Origin: Azolla caroliniana
Taxonomy: Eukaryota; Polypodiophyta
Reading direction: 5' to 3'
NCBI GenBank assembly: GCA_043228905.1
Contig: JBHGNT010000003.1
Location: 434,001 to 498,000, forward strand
DNA length: 64,000 nucleotides
Below are positions 49,101 to 62,178 of this stretch, one piece after another (the stretch's first letter is position 1; each line of letters opens with the position of its first letter). The translations under genes were made by a program, and so were the position numbers. Under the pieces are notes generated by a model. The model saw only the letters and a list, made by a program, of their open reading frames with translations. It searched no databases and was not told the origin of the DNA.

Positions 49101-52100
49101 CTCAACAAGCATAAATTTTGTCAATCACTTCGTGCATAGGGTGAACTGAATGCTATTGCATCTCTACTCATATCATTAGTGCCATAATTGAAGGTTCATT
49201 TACCAACATTCATAAAAGAGTAACGTTAAGTATATGAGCAATGACATTCATTAATATCATTTCTCTGCATATATAATATGTAACTTGCTGCCTATCAAAT
49301 AGTTCCTGCAGATTAAAGTTTGCTGAATGTTATGATCTATGTAGAGGTGACTTGTCCTAATCCTTCAGTGCTGCCCCAAATTCTATCTAGAAATGCTTAG
49401 CAGTCCGCTTTTAAAAGTTTACAGTAGTTAGCATGCATACAAGTATACATGGGTGGATATACATGCATGTATGTATATACACGTGTACTTGAGTATAGAA
49501 GAATATATGTGTATATAATATCCATCATACACCGATCAACTGCAATAGAAGCAGTATAGGGATTTATATATGTGTGTACATGTGTATATGTAAAAATATA
49601 CTTGTATATTTAGGATTCATCACACACCTATCAACTGCAGTAAAAGGGCTCATGTCCTCATCTTTGCCACTTAATCGCAGACGAGCTTTCACATCATCAA
49701 ATTTCACAACTTGAGTTCGCAGATTCATATATTGGAGCTCATTCAAAGCCATCCTCATGTCCCCATTGACTCGTTCTGCTAGCTCTTCAAGGGCCATCTG
49801 GAAAAGTATGACTGGCCATCAGCATTCTCAAAGTAGATCATGCACACTACGTGATTTGTTCCATCAAGAAGTACCTCATCAACCTGCATACCCTCGGCCT
49901 TTGCAATTTGTTGAAGCCTTTTTGCCATCTGATGATATGACAGATAATAACAGAATTAAGAAACATGTGTGTTTTCTTCCAGAAAGGATAGATATGATGT
50001 GCACAAATGATATGACATAATGAAGTCATGCCTGTTGTTTTGTTGGTTTTCTGAAGTTGAGAGGAAGGCAATAATTCACAAGAGACTTCAGCTTCTGGCT
50101 GTAGCGATCATTGCATATACAAATGATGGGTATCTTGCTGATCTTGATGCTTGCTATCAGGTCAGCAACTCCACCTCGATCACCTCCAGACATACCATCA
50201 ACCTCATCCATTATCAGAACTGCCTTTCTGCATTTATATTCCTCATCGATCACTCAATATTTCTATGACAACTTGCATATCACATCCAAGAGAAGCTTTA
50301 GAAGCCTTACTTGTGCTTTTTACCATTTGTTGCAACAGCAAGGGACTCATTGCTTACCATCTCCTTGATAACATTTGCAGTGCTTCCACCAATACCTTTG
50401 CCTACTTTTGTATCTGCCTTGCCCCTGCTATCACTAGCATTAACCTAATATATTTTCAAAGAAAATAATCAAATCTTCAAATCATTTAACACTGAAAGTA
50501 TAAAATATGCACCATCGACCCAAATATACACCACTGACACAGACCTCAAAGGATTCGAATCCAAGTAACTCGCATATCAGTCTTGCTGAGGTAGTTTTTC
50601 CAATTCCAGGGGGGCCACTAAGCAACACTGCTTTTTTTGTGTTACTGCTACTGTTATCTCCAACTCGTTTTTTGCCTTTCTGCTGCTTCCCTTGTAAATT
50701 CACCTCAAACCACTGTTGAAGCCAATCATGCAGCTGTTTCACCTGGAAACAATTAAAAAGAAAAATCAGTTAAGTTTATCCTCAACATCAAACGTCTCTA
50801 CCAAGGCAAGAGATAAGCACTCACAATAGACTGATTTCCTACTATTTCGGTGGTACTCTTTGGACGGTGCTTTTGCGGCCATGCTTCTGTTTCTTCCACT
50901 CTTGAAGGTAAATTTCCCAGTGCTCTCTTCACTGGTGCTGCAGACTTATGAACTTGGTCTTGTTGGTTTCCTCTAGAAGGTTCACTCTTCACAACTAGCT
51001 CATACCCAAAGAAATGATACTTAACCAGTCATACGGGGAAGCATTTTTATCAACCTACAGTCTAATTAGAAAAGCTTATTTACTTTGTGAAATAGGTGCC
51101 ACTGATGAAGGTTTTGGGGATGCCTTTATTGGTTTTGAGGAGCGGATAATTGTGAATAGTCCATCTTCTGTGAGGAAAGCCACTCTGTCACAAAAATTGT
51201 AGAAAACAAAATTCAGCCCTGGACACAGTCCCCTTGTCTCGATGAGCTCCTCTTACACCTGCCTCTGAAGCATTCAAAGCTAGTACAAAAGGAATGTTGA
51301 AGTGAAAACAAACCCAAGCTCTTTTGCCTTCTGTGATTTACGTCCCCCAACATCCTCATCCGCAAGAAGGTAAGTCTGGAAAAAATAGAGAAAAATAACT
51401 GTTATACACGAATAAGACTTCAAATAAACCATTTTTTGGCATGAAGTACTCACTGTCTTCTTACTAACAGACGTAGTCACTCGACCTCCATGTCGTTTTA
51501 TTAAGTCCTCTGCCTCTTCTCTTTCCAAACTGTCATAAGTGCATGCATAATTAATAACACATTCAAGATGCAAAAAAGGTAATCTCAAATTACAATGGAA
51601 ATCAAGGCACCTGTCAAGAGTTCCACTGATAACAAATGTTAGGCCAGCTAGACAATCTTCAGCACCATTCGGTACTTCCTGTTTCAAAAAATGTCTTGAG
51701 GTGATTCTAATGATAAGCTATATTTATTTGACTGGTATTGATTTACATATATATGTTTCACACGAACCCAATGATGTAACATGTTTATATGATTGATACA
51801 GCTTCTTGGCATATGCGTTTCATATGATTCAAATTTAATTAATACGACTGGCATGACGTCTGCAAACATTGAATTAACGGGAGTAGAATGATATGATATG
51901 TTTATATGACTGATACAGCTTCTTGGCATATGCGTTTCATATGATTTAAATTTAATTAATACAACTGGCATGACATCTGCAAACTTTGAATTAACGGGAG
52001 TAGAACGATATGATATGTTTATACAACTGCTATTGTTTCATGGTATATGCATTTCATAGATGCCCACTGACATGAATATACAGATTACATGAACTCATGG

Positions 52101-53164
52101 TATATGCTTCTCGAATGAGTTCAATGATACAATGTTTTCATTACAACTTATTGATTTCATGGTATATGCAAATTTTGGATGAACATTAGATCAATGACAG
52201 AATATATTAATATTTTTTCAGATATATGAATTACATATGAGCCCAGTGATATCATATAGTCATATGATAGCCACAGTATTGAGGTGCATACAAATTTAAA
52301 TTAGCAGAAGTTCAACGGTGTGATATGTTCATGTGACTGATAACATTGCATGGCAGATGCAATGCATTTCATGTCATAGGTCTTTTGTCCGAGTCCAATG
52401 ATATGATTGATATGGATTCATGGTTCATAAAGTTTCATTACCTTTTCTCCTTTGTGGGGTGGAGCTTGCCTAGGTTCGAAGAAGGAACCCCCGCCACCTC
52501 TTCCCCAGCCACCACGGCCTCGACCACCAGATGGAGGCTTCCCACACTCCATAGGAGAAGATGAAGTACCCCTCCCCTTTCCCCTTCCCCTTCCTTTAGC
52601 GGGGGACGAATCATGTAGTTTTTCCTGCATTTCAAGTCCATCGCTGAAATCTACATCCTTGAAATCATCAGCATCAGCATCATCACCACCACCGCCATCG
52701 AGTGTTTCTTTCTTTGCAATTATGACCTTTCCATCAGTGTGTCGTTTCTTTGGCGAAGGGGAAGTAGCTTTGTCTTTCTCTTTGTTCTTCACATCACCAA
52801 CTTGAGTCTTCTTCGGTGGAGAAGTTTTTTTTTCTTTCTCGTTGTGCTTAACCTCACCAGCATGAGAATTTCCTTCTTTCTTCGCATCATCAACATGACA
52901 TTTTTTCGACGCGGGGAACTCTTTCAATTTATCATCTTGTTTTCTTTTCACGGGTGACTTTTCGGTGCTAGTTTTATTTGTTCCTTCTTCATTTCCAGGT
53001 TTATCTTTATTTCCAGAAAAGAACCTACTAGTTTTCTTCAAATCAGGTCGAGATTCAGGGCTTATTCCAATGGATTCCTTCTGTTTCTCTGCATCCTCTG
53101 ACACTGCATTACTACTGTTCCTGTGGGGCTGTTTCAGGAACCATTTTCGGATATCAGAGTCCAT
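46165..53164 (-). CDS. RFC1: Replication factor C subunit 1, large subunit of the PCNA clamp loader
   Basis: Twenty-one exons join in phase to 991 residues: 53164-52442, 51678-51611, 51529-51454, 51375-51314, 51184-51084, 50994-50825, 50742-50545, 50444-50311, 50227-50032, 49928-49875, 49797-49628, 48819-48729, 48249-48068, 47901-47862, 47423-47299, 47216-47144, 47066-46974, 46845-46629, 46555-46517, 46423-46364 and 46268-46165. RFC1 with RFC2-5 loads PCNA at primer ends. The N-terminus MDSDIRKWF carries a PIP-like motif and is followed by a Lys/Glu-rich region and an RG-rich stretch. Then come a BRCT domain (about 250-330), Walker A GPPGIGKT (443-450), Walker B LIMDE (515-519), the RFC1 collar and a basic tail ending KPAKRRKE. 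Intron 9 (50031-49929) begins with GC; the others are GT-AG. No defect was found. Confidence 0.96.
51771..52430. repeat. 117-bp minisatellite inside RFC1 intron 1
   Basis: Two close copies (about 51771-51887 and 51888-52004) share tgatacagcttcttggcat at 51794 and 51911 and gaattaacgggagtagaa. Several more diverged partial copies, recognisable by catggtatatgca-like words, continue to about 52430. Confidence 0.85.
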
Positions 53165-55461
53165 AGCTCGGGTTTCGATTGAAAGGGAGGCTCAACAAAT
53201 ATTTCTCTTGATAATATGTATTCGTCCAGACACGCGTTCAAAGTTAGGGTTTAACAGAGAGGGAACCTTGAAGGGTTGGGATTGAAAAAGGAGAAACTCC
53301 AAGGGATAGGGTTTTGAACAGAGGAAGCCGTCGAGGATAGGATTAGGGTGGTTTAATGGAGAAACCCTGGCAGAGCAGGGGCTCTGTTCCACGACAGAGC
53401 AGCCAGCGGGAATGGGGGGGAGTCTGGACTCTGTTTTAATTTTTTGTATGTGTTATTTCGTTAAATTCCTGCAGGATCTTCTTGTATAAGTTAAATTAGG
53501 CATTTTACTTTAGATTAGTGCAAATAATAAACATTGAAGTTGAGGGATCCCTTGAAAGAGAGAGAGAGAGAAGAGGGTTTTCATGATGATGATTGATGAT
53601 TATGTGATTATGTTATTTATGCAGCATTACTTGGCTTTCCGTCCACGACTTACCTGTCTGTGGTGACATGCCTCCGATTAACATTACCATGTCCTGAAGT
53701 GATTAGCAATATCACCTATTTTTAAGCATCTCAAAATGATCCCATTCCCAATGATGTGCATTAAGTGTTCTTTTCTAAACAAAGTAGCCAACATTGAATG
53801 TGCATAAGGTAAGTTGAATCTTGACGTTAGCCTTCTAATGGTACATGTCCTCTTGTGCACATAAACAATCCTCATTTCTGTCTATGGTCTAGTTCATAAG
53901 TGGCAATTTTCTCTACCATATATCCACTCTAATGAATTGGTCTCCATACACAACCAATGCACCATGTGTTGTCAAACCCAAGCAAAAAGGTCCTCTGGTA
54001 ACCATTCTCTCGTACAAATCATGGCATTATCTCAAGGTTTCAATAATGTGCACATGCCTAGATTTTAGCAAACATGTATTTAGGAACTCTAAAGTGAAAT
54101 GTCCAAACCTTTTCCCTATAAATTAGTTGTCTAATGGGAAGGGGCAATAATGTTCATTATCCAATCATCGTCATTGTTGTATATAACATGTATTTCTCCA
54201 ATAATTGGATGTATATGCAACTCTCACTACATTTGTTATAGTGGGGTGTAGTAGACAATTGGCCTACAATGAACAAATCCATTCATTAAAAGAAAATGAC
54301 CTTCAACTATTTCTTTGATGTATGCCATAGTAAACTATTAACTTCCATATATAAGCATTAATATGAATTATATGGCGTACAATAGAACGATCCTTGCGGC
54401 TTCAAACACGTGTGCTTTCTTCCATGCTTGAGATAGAGATGCCCATTTTGTCTAATCATTTGTTCTGTCATAGACCATATACATATTTCTTACTTCCTAC
54501 GTGGAGTCAATCACCTTAGCAACTCTCAGAAATGACAATTATGTTTATTGTTTATGGACATTAAGCTCGTTTCTAGAAACTTTGTTTGTTTACTTGCACC
54601 AATTCTCAATATGTACAAATCGAACTCCCATATGTGATTGACCTTTCTTGTATGTGGCTTAAACTTCGCACCACCCTGTATGCGAGTGACTGTCACCGGG
54701 AGAAGCAACATGCCAGTCTCGGAAATGAGACCCTAGGAGATAAAGAGGTCAGGCCCATTATATGTATGTATGAATGGTGAACACTTGGACCCCTTCATGA
54801 TATTCTCAAAATTCTCAAATCATTCACGTTGGTTGTTTGGAAAAGAAGAGATTCTTCTTCTTAATTATTATTATTATATAAGTGGCCTCTTCAATCCGCT
54901 ATAACTACATTTTTTTTACAAACAGAAAATCGGGTAATAGGTATTATGAACGCTCAGCACAGAGTGACCACGTCCCAGAGAAATCCCTACCCTAACCCTA
55001 ATTCGATGCGAACGTAGTGCATGATTCGGTTAATCTCCTTTTACGGGATGAATCATCTATCATTGAAGAGAAATCTTCTCAATACGATGATTGGTACGTG
55101 CATGCTCTGTTTTTCCAGACCCTAAACTCTGTATAAGAATCTCTAAAAGCAAAAAGCCCAGATGGCAACGATAAATTTGCATAGATTGTTACGTTTTTTA
55201 CTCATCAACTCTATGAACGCGGTGCAGGCATACTACTTCTTTTTCACATGCAGTTGCGCTGTAGATGAGATGTCTAATATTAGAGCAAGGGGTGGTTCAT
55301 AAATTGTTAATTGTTCAGCAAGTTCTCTACGAATGTAGCTTTTGGTATGATGTCTAGTTTTTTGAGAATATCATACAGTGTTCCAAAATTCTGTATTTCC
55401 AAAGCTAGTGCTTCTAAATTGATATTCAAACGTTCCAACAATCTGTATTATAATATTAACT
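53165..55461. other. Divergent upstream region between RFC1 and the IQ-motif gene
   Basis: The RFC1 promoter and leader lie on the low side and the IQ-motif gene's on the high side. A GA run is at about 53560-53573. Near 54980-55000 the words ctaaccctaattcg resemble plant telomere-box (AAACCCTAA-like) promoter elements found near growth and replication genes. No extra gene was recognised, though short 5' exons of the IQ-motif gene could hide here. Confidence 0.45.
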
Positions 55462-58400
55462 ATGCCTCACCTTCAATGGCTGCAAAGTGAAGGAAGATAT
55501 TTGATACCTTACTCGGTTATTCACACAGGTACGATGTCCATGATACTCTCCAACCAATACTTCAAGGTTCATATGCTTGGTTCAGATGAATATGCTTCCA
55601 GTGAACTCGATGTAGAAATTCAAAGGGAGATTGATGCCACAGGTCATTGGCTTAACCATAATGAGCCACAGGGTATGAGAATGATTGCAACCTACTCACA
55701 CTCTTGTGCATATTTATCATAAAATATGTTCCGATGTTATACGCAGTGTCTAGATAGTGTATTGTATAAAAGCCCATGATCGGGTGAGTTCCATGCACAG
55801 TGTAGAACACAGCTGGGAAATGGTGAAATGGAGTTTCAGAGTTTTCTCCAAAGACTGAATGAAGGATATGCGAGGTCAAATGTAGAATGCTGAACATGTA
55901 GACAAATATTATTGTTGGTCTATACCATGTACATAGCCAATTGATATCCTCTGGCCATGGGTGGTGGAAGTAAAAAATATATTCTTGCTGGAAGAAAAAG
56001 AAGTCAAGTTGCTCAATGCTATGCCAAGGATAAATTTCCTACATTGCATGTTGGTTTTGTATTCAAATTTGCATGCATGCATTTAATTGGAATCAAATTT
56101 CTGTTTATTTCTTGGATAGGAGGTGCACAATTTGAAATTACTGAAGACAAGAAGAAGAAGCACACTATTGATGCGATTGCCAAAGATTTTGAGAACCTTT
56201 TGGAGAGATTGGAGATTCGAGACCAGGAACTTTCTCATTTTGAACAATCTGTTTTTCCATCATGCATAGGTTCTCACAGAACTTCAAACCATTATGGAGT
56301 GGGGGAAGAAGAGCCTCTGACTGTGAGACAATCGGCTAAAGATGTTGGATTTCAGAACAGTCTTTTAGCTACTCAAGATCTTATTCGCCCTCTTTATTGC
56401 TTCGAGGAAGAAGAAATTTGTCATTTTAAAGATGATTACCTTCTCAAAGAACTGACCTTAACCCACAAAAAGAAGAAAATTATGTTGGAAAAATTAAAAA
56501 GGGCACCTAAACCAAAGGCAGATACAGCCCAAACTGAGGGGAAAATCCCAAGGTTTGGATATTTAGAAGACTTAAACAGAACTCTTCATGGTAGACTGCG
56601 AGTGCATTTGAGTGAACCTTTTCTCTCCATACACAAAAAGACACCTAAAACTCCTGACGGAGAGTGGGATGATCTACATAAACTGAACCAGAAATCAGAT
56701 TTTGCAGATAAAGTGAGTACTGGAATATGTGAAATAGGAGCTTCAAAGCGGATACACCACCATACAGGATACCAAACTATCTCTAAGATGCAGAACAGTG
56801 GAATTGATTGTAGAAGAAGCATACGCATCAAAAGTTGTTTTAGTGGCATTCATTTTACGAAACAGTCAAAAACTGAGGTAATTTTAAAGTTAGGTGTACA
56901 AGTTTTATTCCATTATTTTTCCTCTCCCCACAAATGGGAAAAAGAAAACAAAAAAACAAATATGACCTCAAAGCATAGGGTTCCCATTTTTTTTTCGTTT
57001 GCTTTAATTATTATATTTTCTTCCCTCCCCCCCCCACAAAAGGATAAAAAAGAGGTGTAAATTTCAGCTAAGACACAGGGATTTGACTATAAACCTGATG
57101 GTCTGAAAACTTAAAATTATCCATAGGAAGTGCTAATGTAAAACTGCTCTAGTGAATAGCCGAGACTGGTGAGAGCTATCGATACAGGTGGATGTTCTGA
57201 GTGTGGAGATCTATTGGACCCCAGGGATTGAGTATGCCACAAGAAGAACATTCTGTGAATATATATGGCTCACATGATATATGACTAGTTGATGTGGAAT
57301 TATTATAGATGAGCAAAGTTATATGACTAATTTTGAAGCTAATCAAAGAAACGATGAGAGAGCAAGGACACAATATTACTTCCACAAAGAGGAGGTGCGT
57401 TTAAATGAGCAGAAGGTACAACAAGATTAGCTCTTTCTTTTAACATCACCGTTCCTATATTATCTCCTTTTTAGGGAGTATTCACATATGATTTGTCCAT
57501 ACACGTGAATATTCCTCCCTTTGTCGTATGGTAAGCTACACATGTGGATTCCCCCCCCGCCCTTTGCCGACAATAAAGACAAAAGGAATAATATTGTAAA
57601 GCTACACCAATAGCAACATAGGAGTAGCAGATAGTGCAATATTGTGGTCATCTACTAACTAGCCTCTACCTTGTGAACTCTTGGTTCATAACCTCATCAG
57701 TAACTCATCCAAATGCACTCTCATCAAGTAGTAGATTGATGAGATCAAGGCTGTGACCTCCTCTACCCCGCTCTTGATGAAGGTTTATAATAAAGAGCAA
57801 GTTACAAATTGAACCTCCTTTCTATTCAAGCTTTTTGATTGCCTTGGCCTTGAATCACAATGCTTATCATTGGATAAGGTCATTCAGCTTAAATATTTTC
57901 TTGCAGAAAAGTTCTGTGATTGAACTCTTATGATTTAGCTGTTTATTCTGGTATGGCAGGTAACATTGACCATGTGTCGCACACCACTGACAGTAAAGCT
58001 GAAATTCCCACTTTCAGTAGATCCTGTATCTCAACAGTTGATGACGATTACAGATAAAGCATCATCAGTGAGCTTTTATGCATTTCTTGAAGGTAGAGTT
58101 CCTAGCAAAACCATGCAAAGAGATTCTAGTAGTGTGCAAAGCTTCCTGTCGCAGATTCCCAGTGTTGGTGGCTTTGATATTATTCTGTGTGTTGGTTTAC
58201 AAATTTACAGGTTGGGAGTAACTCTTCTAGACGGAGCATGCTGTGCAACATCATTCCTATGCAAATCAGAATACCCTCAGTTCTTATGCATGAACCACAG
58301 ACACAGCCCTCCATGGTGGAGGAATGAACATGGTTACCTACCTCCTACAGAGGAGAGATGCTTACCATTTGCTTCTGATATGCATAGTAAAAATCCAAAT

Positions 58401-60072
58401 CGAAAAGGAAAGTGTCATCTTATAGACTATTGCGAGGAAAATAATGAATTTCAAGTCCTCATGCCAGAACTTTTGAAGGCTGATCTTGATGATACATTGG
58501 ATTTGCATGAAAGTGCTACAAGTTTACAAAGAAAAGAATGTTATAACCTTCACAATATAGTAATTGTCCAAGCAGCTGTACGAGGCTACTTAGGTAGGCA
58601 ACATTACAAGGCCAAGGTAGAGGATAAACTGAAGAAAGTATGCTGTTTGATAACTAAAGTACAAGCATGCTGGAGATGTTGGAAATTAAGGACATTATAT
58701 ATTCAAAACTATCGGAAGATAATAACTGTCCAGTCACATATTAGGGGTTTTTTGGCTAGAAAAAGATATAAAGCTTCCCTGATGGATGCCAAAGAAAGGA
58801 AATTATATTATTTAATATCTAGAGTTCAAGCCCATTGGAGGGGGAGGAAAATAAGAGAATTTGATGTGTTGCAAACCCTATGTTTGGAAAGAATGGCTCA
58901 GGAAAAATCAGCGATAAAGGTTCAAGCTATGTGGCGAGGCATCCGAACCAGAAAGAGGTTTCTAGATGCAGTGAAAAACAGCAAATATGATGATTTTGAT
59001 GAATTTGACTATTCCCCAGTTAATGATGCTGATTATTTGCCTTTGAAGCTTAATTTTGAAGAGATTGATGTAAATAGGGAAGTGTTTTGCAGTGAAGGTC
59101 AATTGACATCCTCTCAGCAGGTGCAATAAACATGGCAAAAGAAATTAAAAAGATTTTGCATTCGAAAATAAACTCCTAATGCTGACAAGGTGATTTTCTC
59201 CACAGCATCACTTGCTGGATCATGGTGATGTTCCAAAGTTAGTACTCTCTCCGAAGGCTGTCCATCCTGCAAGTGAAGATTCTTCTAAGGTGCTTATTTA
59301 ACAAAACACAGCCGGATAAGCTAAAATGGATTGTAGTGCCTGTACCAGATGATGTATTCATACAAGTTTCACTAGTAAAATATTACAATGTGATAAGTGA
59401 CATGTTTTCCTTATTTATCTTATACAGAGAACGTTTACAGGGGTAGATAAACATCAGGTGACCATAGAGGAGAGGAAATCTGCTGTCGCTGAAATCGTAA
59501 AAGACTGGTATGATTTTTTCTGCTTGATGAGATAAATATCTTCACATGAAGGTACTGAGGATCATCTGCATCCACTATCATAACATATGGCTCAATTGTG
59601 TTGACAATGAAGTCATACAATGCGGAAATCTAATTTGTACTGGTGACATCAGGGGTCACATTGCTCGAAACTGCCTAATGATATTATGTTGAGCTCTACA
59701 ATGTCTAATGATGCTTGAGTTATGCATGTGTATATATAACCCACTTGTTAATATAGGGGTTTCAAAGAAGAAAAGACTGCTTTGCAATTTTTAAGAGCTT
59801 TGGAGAACACCCAAAGGCGAGGAGAACCCCCGAAGGCCATAAAAGCAGGCAAGCATTCATTTACTTCCTTGTTTGTATTAAGTATGTTTCATTGTCCTCT
59901 TCATATATCTATCTACATGGGCTTTGTTGCCATTCACTCAGATTCTATGACACAATTGAAGGCGAGAAATGAGAGAGACAAACGCATTTTATTGAGAACT
60001 AGTCAACATGCAAATACAAGTATTTCTAAGCAAACGCTGAAGTCATCTGCAACACAACTTGGGATCTTCTAA
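55462..60072 (+). CDS. IQ-motif protein, probable calmodulin-binding, function unassigned
   Basis: Seven exons join in phase: 55462-55672, 56120-56877, 57960-59120, 59206-59289, 59428-59507, 59757-59848 and 59942-60072, giving 838 residues. The first exon and start are the least certain, and a further exon could lie between 56878 and 57959. The N-terminal third has a charged, coiled-coil-like segment (DAIAKDFENLLERLEIRDQE). The C-terminal third (about 523-660) carries five IQ-like repeats, for example VQAAVRGYLGRQ, VQSHIRGFLARKR and VQAMWRGIRTRKR, followed by an acidic DDFDEFDYSPVNDADYLP segment. IQ repeats bind calmodulin or myosin-light-chain-like proteins. No motor, IQ67 or DNA-binding domain is visible, so it is not an IQD or myosin. 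I do not recognise the family. The last intron starts with GC and is in frame. Confidence 0.75.
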
Positions 60073-62169
60073 ATGATATCATGCGATCCCTGAGGTTTTG
60101 ATCTTCAGAAGACAGTGGCCAATTGTACAAAATGCCATTATGTTGTTGCGAGTGATTATCAGATGTAATATGGCTTATGATTTAGTCATGTTGATTATAA
60201 TTGAGATTTTGAATCCACAATGCCAAAGTTGCCCTATTATAATCAATCGATTTGTTTTCATCGTAAACAACCATATAAATCAATTTAGTATTGGAATGTT
60301 GGATCAATAATAAACAATACTGCCAGAAATAGTTGCTACTTACTATATCATTGTTTATGATAATAAGTATACATATTGTAGTGGTCTATTAAGATTTTAA
60401 AAACTTAAATGCATTCATGTTCAAAACACAAAAATATAGGACAAACATTCTAAGATCTTCTAAAAGGTGAGATGACCAACTAAAAGCATCTTGAAACAGA
60501 TTGGAGTACAATCAAACATTGTCAAGCCAGTATTCGTAGCAAGTGCACACTTCAACATTTATAAGATAAATTAATATAAACGAAAAAGAGAGATATGATC
60601 CCAACATTTAGCAGATTATGATGCTAATTGGCATTAATCTAATGCAAAAGTGGGTGCTATTTTTAATGAAGCTGAAATGTGCCATTGTTCAAAGTTTTGA
60701 AAGTAGGAAGAAATCACTGTTTGTGAAAATTATGGCATATGCAAAAGCCATTTCTTAAGATAAAAAGGAAGCACTTTCCAATAATGGACGTTATATGTCC
60801 AAATAATTCAATTGGGTTTAAATGTTTGTATGCAACAAATTTGAAATATAGAAGTAATAGTTTGTGTGAAGCGTTGACATCTTAGAACATTCTCAAGTCA
60901 ACTTGAGTGCTGTTATTGATTATTAAAAGAGTTGAAGGACTACACATTGCCATGTCATGGAAAACATAGAATTCTTTGAAATTCCATATCATTTAAAGAT
61001 ACATGTGTTGCACTACCACTATATGTAGTCACAATTTCATAAAACTCATGATGTTGATTAAGAAGTTGATCTTTGTCTACGATCATTGAGTATGTTGCCA
61101 TTTCTTTTTCCTCGCAATTCCACTATCTTGGGTTAAATATCATCCTCACATGATAATTTGTTTCCTTTCTGTCATTTATATTTTAAAGCCAATGCCTTCA
61201 TTGTCACTCTTAACAATTATTTTCTTTGCAAATGTCTCTATGACTAACATCATGGATTACCAAATTGATTAGCAAGCCTAAATCTTATTTCAAAGATACA
61301 AAAGGTTCTTTATCCATGGGGAATTTACCCAAAACGTTGTAAGGATTTGGAAAATGACAAAGTCAATATTCTCATTGAAATTCATTGACATGAATTCAAC
61401 ATATTTTGATGGATACCCAAATCATAATTAGTTATTCTCAATTTTAATCACATAATTGGGAACAAAATTAATTGAAAAGGCGATTATTTACACTAATCTA
61501 GTTATTGGGAATAGCTTCTATGAAAGTAACAATACACATTTTTCTCTTTGTCATCTTGCAAACACCCTGTAATTTGATGGGGTATTCATATAAAAGTTCT
61601 CTCCATCCCTTGTTAAAATGATGTTTTGGGTTGAGTCACCATCACTAAAGCTCTTATGGAGTTCAACTACATCATGCATTCATTCCATTGCAAACATGTA
61701 TTTGCCAACTCTCAACCTAATCAGTGGCTTTATACGTTTGCATTTTTACAGACATACAACCCCCAACCACATATTCCACGTAATTGTCACTAGTCCAAAG
61801 ACCAAACCTCCATACCAATCATAAATCTTGACCCTCATTAGTTCCCTTGACCTAACCCTCGCAAAGTAAATGCTCAGAACGCAATTGTTGAGATTCCTCA
61901 GTCACATATTGTCAATTTGTGCATGGATTAGGCACGATGCACGAGTCGAGCTCAATGCTAGTGCGTAGTATTGAGCCCATGGTCAAAAGCGATGTCAAGC
62001 ATGCGAGGGTTTGAAGTTACGAGGTGTAGAGCCTGATCACGACCATCTTGAATTCGGAGACCGGCTTGTGGCCAATGTTCTACGCATGTGGAAGTTCATG
62101 ACTACACCAAATGGTGCTAACCGAATGGCCGATTGACCAATGTGCGTGAGAGAGTATACATATTCATTG
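60073..62169. other. No gene recognised
   Basis: The first part is probably 3' untranslated sequence of the IQ-motif gene. The rest is AT-rich, except for a GC-richer stretch at about 61910-62130 that shows no recognisable motif and might be a retroelement scrap. Confidence 0.5.
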
Positions 62170-62178
62170 TTGTTAAAA
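62170..62178. repeat. 9-bp target site duplication, left copy
   Basis: TTGTTAAAA immediately outside the left end of the Mutator-like element; identical to the right copy at 63253-63261. Confidence 0.85.

Noticed and set aside
55652-55897. Minus-strand frame of 81 codons at the first IQ-gene exon
   Set aside because: No motif, and it overlaps an exon supported by phase on the plus strand.
59782-60072. One continuous last exon in the IQ-motif gene without the 93-bp intron
   Set aside because: The inserted segment is hydrophobic and T-rich like an intron and is flanked by a good GC-AG pair; retention is kept as a possible isoform.
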